From Phoronis australis (Eukaryota > Phoronida > Phoronidae): a DNA stretch of 44,305 nucleotides. Under the pieces are notes generated by a model, which saw only the letters and a list, made by a program, of their open reading frames with translations, was not told the DNA's origin and made no database searches. The first letter of the stretch is position 1, and every line of letters begins with the position of its first letter. The position numbers and the translations under genes were made by a program. Below, one piece after another: positions 25,201 through 31,200 of the stretch. The stretch covers positions 1-44,305 of the forward strand of contig NMRA01001168.1 in assembly GCA_002633005.1 (NCBI GenBank). Reading direction: 5' to 3'.

Positions 25201-28200
25201 CATTTACTGAATTTGACAAGTACTCTGGAGAGAAAGTATGCCGGAAGGTTGACCAAAATAGTTTTTTTAATGAAACAGGAATTCCACTATACTCAGAATA
25301 TCAATTCGGAGCCATCGATGGCCTGGATTATCTGGGAAGTGTATGCTGCAGGTAAGATCTCAATGCAAGACATGTGATTTGTCCTAATAATAGTTACACA
25401 AGGCACCCCAATGATTGAAACCCGCATGATAAAATGTTCATGTACTTGTAGTCCCAACAGCGAAACTTGTCTCAAGTCATCGTCCACACAAATCTTTTTC
25501 CTATCGTTTTGACAAAAAATTGTAGAAAGTGAGTACAGGTACGTACAATTTATTGCGTGTCGAAATGGTTGGCATCATCTCATAATTATGTCATCTCAAA
25601 CACATGGGCTCGATTTACTCGCCTATACACGGCTCGGGAGTGCTTAGAACATGTTACATTTATTCTGTAAACGGAGACAACGGACCTGTTGGACTTTATT
25701 TATTTATAATAACTGTTTCAAATGAATGGCTATCTCCTATCAGATTAAGGAGTATATAAAGACTTGTCACGTACATTTCAGGCCCGTCGGAAGGCAAAAA
25801 TTATTGGGGGACACAAACCATTTCAACTTCGCGAAACCATATGAACCCCCGCCCTACCGCCACCCTCGTCCCCGTCTCAAGATGCCACCATATTTGTACC
25901 GAATCTGCCACGTCCGCCCTAGGTGGGGGGTAGAGGGGCGGATGTAGGTGTAGAAAAGAGTCCATGGCCACCTTAAAAGTCTTCCAGATTCCATTTGACA
26001 ATTCGTGGGTGCAAATTTCTGACGGGTAAAACCCTAGCTATTAGTCTGCCCTGACCTCCCAGCTCAAAATCCTGGATCAACCCCTGTTACAATCCCAGGT
26101 ATGAAGCCATCAAGAGTTGAGTAACCGTGAACCAACACGGGGAGAATGGGCCCAGGACCAGTACACTGACCGGTAGCGAGGAGATGCCTCAAGTAGCTAT
26201 AGCTGAGATCTAACAGTATGAAAATACGAAATTCTCGATGAACTATAGCTAGTTGCTGGTCAGCTCAGCTCGTACCGGCCGTCTGAGCTCGCTCTAAGGT
26301 CAAGATTCGTTTTATTGTGATCCAGTTTCGGGAAAGCTTTATTTTATTCTGGTCATCCTTTGAAGTAGTTTTTTGAAAAGGTGAGGCCCCGAAGAACCTG
26401 GTATAGTGTGTTTGGGGCTGTTTCAAAATGCCTAGTTGAAACACGACCGGTAGTCCAGTTTCTGGTGGCTGGGGAAAAAGATAGTGTGTCCCAAAAATGT
26501 ACACACTTCCTGAACGCCTGGAGTTCAAATTCAGTTCCCGTGGATCACTGAGATCTGCGCGGGCCTACTGCATGGTGTCATCTTATTTTTAATGTAGGCA
26601 CGTCAGTCATGAAGTGCACGCGAATCTGGACAAGCAATAAATTAAGTTTTGAAGACCAAAAATTTATTGCTCAATGCTAATGGAAACTAAAAACACCAAG
26701 GAAGTGCACAGAAAACCTTCCAAGCAATGAGTTCAATTTTATGTCGGGTATTAAGTGATTTTTAAAACTTTTTTCTATCTACGGTTTGTTACTCCGAATT
26801 TCATCAATGCCTTTGAGAGTTATTTTAGATATGCAAATATCGTCTACAAGTGTATATGACTATTATTTTGGGGATCGGATTATGGAGTTTTTCCAACTTC
26901 TAGCTGCAATTAAATTCACTGAAACATCATCAATTCTTACTAGATTAGCTTCTAATTGTCAAAAAAAAATCATCCATGAATGTATCGATTTCCGTAGATA
27001 TATAAACAAGTAAATCAGAAACCTAAGAATTGGTTTATCAAAACGGAATCTTATAAGCAATTTCGGGGGCAAATGGGAGATGGGGCACTCATATTAAGAT
27101 GGATTTTTTCTCATTTCAGAGGTAACTATAACGGTTCACGAGGTAAACTTGAAATCCATTGACAAAAAAGCAATGAAATCTTTGTTTATGATTGCGAGAT
27201 TTGTTTGAGTAGCCCCTTTCGACATGTACACAGTAATGATCACAAACAGTAGTCTAGACAGCAGTGTTTTCCACATGTGTAAGATTGAACATAGATTAGA
27301 AGTGCATATGAGCAATTGTGTAACGGTACCTAATCGGTTAAACCAGAATCGGGAAAATCAATCTTCTATTTTTACTTACCAGTCACTAATCATAGGTTCC
27401 ATTGTTATGCCTGACATCGCATAAAACTTAATGCGATTCCCTAGTTGGTATCTCGAGTAAAAATGTTATCTCTTGTAAAAAACGGCAAAAACTAACCCAC
27501 AATTGAGTTCCTTGTCATTTTTTATCACGAATAATTATCATTGCCCTTGTTATACTTCTTCAGTAGAAAATTTCGAAATCCTAAATTCATCCATTGTTTA
27601 ATGTAAACATCAAAACAGCCCTGGTATTTGTAATTTGAAGTTGTTATATAGTTTGACGTACAGCTGGTGGCGATGTGATTTTAGCGCTGATATGGCCCAT
27701 TTCACTCGTGTATCTTTATCTATATTAACGCACTGCATAGGAATGAGAAATTTCAATATTATGTCATTTTCTTTCTCTTGCATTCAAAACATACACCCAT
27801 GAATGAAATGGAGAGCATTAAAATAAAATTGCCACGAGAAAGTACTCAAGAAAGTATTTCAAACCTCCTGCTCAGTTCCCACTAACTAGTCACGATTAAA
27901 TAGCTTGTAAACATTTTTGCTGAAAACCCCTCTACTACACTGGTAACATACACTTGTACATGTATGAGAACAGTTTACCTCCATTTGGTTTGTAGGACTG
28001 TCGTTGTTGTATATGCGCACCTAAAGATTCTGACCAGATCTTGTAGGCTGTAAACTTGACAAATATGGAACAGAGTTATTTAAATGCTTGGAGTACCTGT
28101 AAGCGGTTAGCATACATGCACACATTCATGTACCTAACTACGGATATAGGCGTAAGTTCAAATATTAGCGTAATTGGGACTAAATAAGCGAATATCTACG

Positions 28201-31200
28201 GACATATCCTACGGTTTAATAAAGGTGACACTTCGTGTAAGCAAGTTCATTACACAAGCCCAAATTATTGAATTTTCGGTATTAAAGCAAGCACGTTGTA
28301 TTACAATTTCACAGACACTGATACCAGTGTTCAAAATACAATTACCTTCAAACCACACACAATAAACAACTTGCAGCGTTGTACAGGAAATTATATTTGC
28401 TACCGGGCCCAACGTTTGACGGTCTTCGAGTAACTTGAGGCATGCCATGCAAGTACTCAGTTCTTGAATCGACTTATGACTACAGAGATTAGTCTCCGGG
28501 TCCTGAAGTTATTTAAAAACTATTCCTAGATGCTCCAGCTATGCGTTTAACTTCGGTTGTTAGTAAGTGGGGCAATCCTGGTGGTCTTTTATTCCTACTC
28601 GTTGAACAGAGGCCATTGCGAAAGAAAATCAAAGACCTCAAACAATCACTAACAAAAAAGTTCCTCGGGTTCTTAAATTTGCTGAATCTTTTATTTTGAT
28701 CAGTTTTGTTTGACTTTAAAACTCGAAATGATTTCATAGTTTCGTATCGGTCTAGTTTTATTTGACAAAATGAACTTCAGCAAAAGTAGGTGGTCATAAG
28801 GCCACGGATTTTCTGGAGGCATCGAAAAAGTTTCGAAGATTACAGTTAGATTATGCATGGTCGACACGCGGATGTGTGAATATAATGTACTCGAATAAAT
28901 GGTCATGGTTCTTGTCTGTGTATTACATTCAAATTTTGCTTCAATTCAAAGAGTATCATTCGCCAAACCCGGGCTAGGAAACAGGGGGGGAGGAGGAGCG
29001 AGGAAAGAGGGAGCGGGAGGGAAGGCGATGGAGGGGAGAGAGGGAAGGAGTTAGGGAGAGGGAAATTTCATTTAACACAAAACCGATCCTACATTCCCGT
29101 TCATTGACCACATAGTCGTTGTTTAAACTTATGTGCCCGAAAAAATCACCTAGGCAAAAACAAAAGTTATATTGAAGTTATTCCTAGAGACATTGCTCGG
29201 CGTATATAATGACGTGACACTAGTCAAATTGTAGAGCCTGGTCTTGGGGAACATCGAGCTGTCAATGCTTAGTGAGCCCAGAATCAACTATTGTGACTAA
29301 CAATACTTAGACCAATGTCAAAATCACCAATTGTTTGTTTTTATAACAGAAATCGGGTTTATAGCCGATTTAAGGACATGTCCCCTAGAGTAAAATCTTG
29401 CCCGTTACTAGTAGATTGTTCATAGTTGGGCCGTTCTATAGTATAGGTTTAAGAGAAGTTACCTATCTGCGACCTGTTGCGTTTGACTATCGCCAAAGTA
29501 CATGTAACATCAACAGGTGAGCATTTGAAACGAAGATTTCTGATAGCACTCAGACGAAGGGCCCAGTGCCCGGTTGCATGAAAGAGTCTCATATAGGGAC
29601 TCAGCCAAGGTCCTTAAGTCTTTTTTTGCGTATTTGTGTCTTGGTGAACTCTCACATGTAACATTTTTCTATCACGTCATCCTTATTATGAGCTCCTATT
29701 TGATTAATGACATTTTCAAACAATATAACTAAATACTGCGACCATAGTTCATTGAAAATAAATAGGGACTCAGTCCTCAAAACGGGGGTGAAAAGATCCG
29801 CAATTATTTTCGATAATATTGACAATTCAATGTAGAGTTCACTCTCGATTTGTATCAAAGTCAAGAGTTGACGTAGAAATGTAACTAAAACACTACAGGA
29901 AAGGGCAATCGATGTATTCAAAAGTGCAAAAATACGCAGTAGATTTAGGGAACTTAGTTGAGTCACTATGTGAGACTGTTTCGTGCAACCGGGCAAAGGA
30001 GGGTCACAAAAGCTAGGTCCTCAAATACAACCAGGTCGCCAATAGGTAACAACATTAATCCCTCTTCGTGTGATCGTTCAACTTAACTGTGCGTTCTTTT
30101 TACCAGGAAATGTCAAGCGTGCGTTTTGCGATACATTGAGAATGACAACGGTCAAGTGAAAAAAGAATTTGTTCTGGATGGCCCTCACAACGTGACGTCG
30201 TACCACTGTTCTCGACGATTAACCACTACTTGTGAAAAATCTTGCAACGCCACTCTGTTGTCACCAAGCAACCATGAGTACTTTGGTAACACTTTCGTCA
30301 ATGCGGTCTCTGCACAAAGAGTGTGCGAAAAGCTTGGGCGAGCGATACCCAGCCCTGGATTACGCGTTGAAGTCAATTACGATATGGGGGACGACCACTA
30401 TCACCATTTTCTGGTGCCTGGCGGGAATGTATGCTGTGGGTAAGTACATGTATGTAGCCCAACGTACCGTCACGAGGGCACGAACCTGCAAATAGTTAAA
30501 GTTTGTGGTAGCTCGAATCTCTTGTTAAACAGCCCGGACGATTCAAGTGGATTCAGTTCCATCATTTCTGGGTTTCAGATCTTTATTTTACCAAGTGCAG
30601 TCAGGTTGTTATTAAATATTTTTTTCTCAATGTCCGGATTTCGTTTCTCATGGATTTTTTCTCTTAAACAGTAATATCATTTCGTCGGTCTTATTCCCTT
30701 ATTCCTAGATTTCGGGTTGACTTACTCCATTCTTGGAAGGGGTATTAAAATGCAGAGATCCTGAAATTATGAAATTTTAGAGAAATAAATTTAAAATTAC
30801 AACAGTGAGCCTTAATAGACTTGGATTTGGCAATTAGTTTCTTCGGAGTGCGAGGTTTTGCTCGCGACTGCAAAACGATTGAAGAGGACTTTTGGTTCTA
30901 CCGGAGAAATCACGAACGCGAACTAGTCCTGTATCCAAAAATGGAAGGTGTTCTGATATATTGAGAGGTACAACAGAAGTGTTGAGGCAATGAATACGGT
31001 CGGGTCCAAAGCACAAAAAATGAGAGAAACTGAAAAGTGCCCTCCTTCTGATAATCAATTTCTCGATGAGAGAAAACTTCACTTGTCCCAATTTACGTTA
31101 AGGATATCTCAAACCTTGTGCACAAAAATTCGTCATTTTTACAATATTTCAATGTCTAGAGAAATAGATTACCTTCATTCTCGGGGAACTACAAACACGA

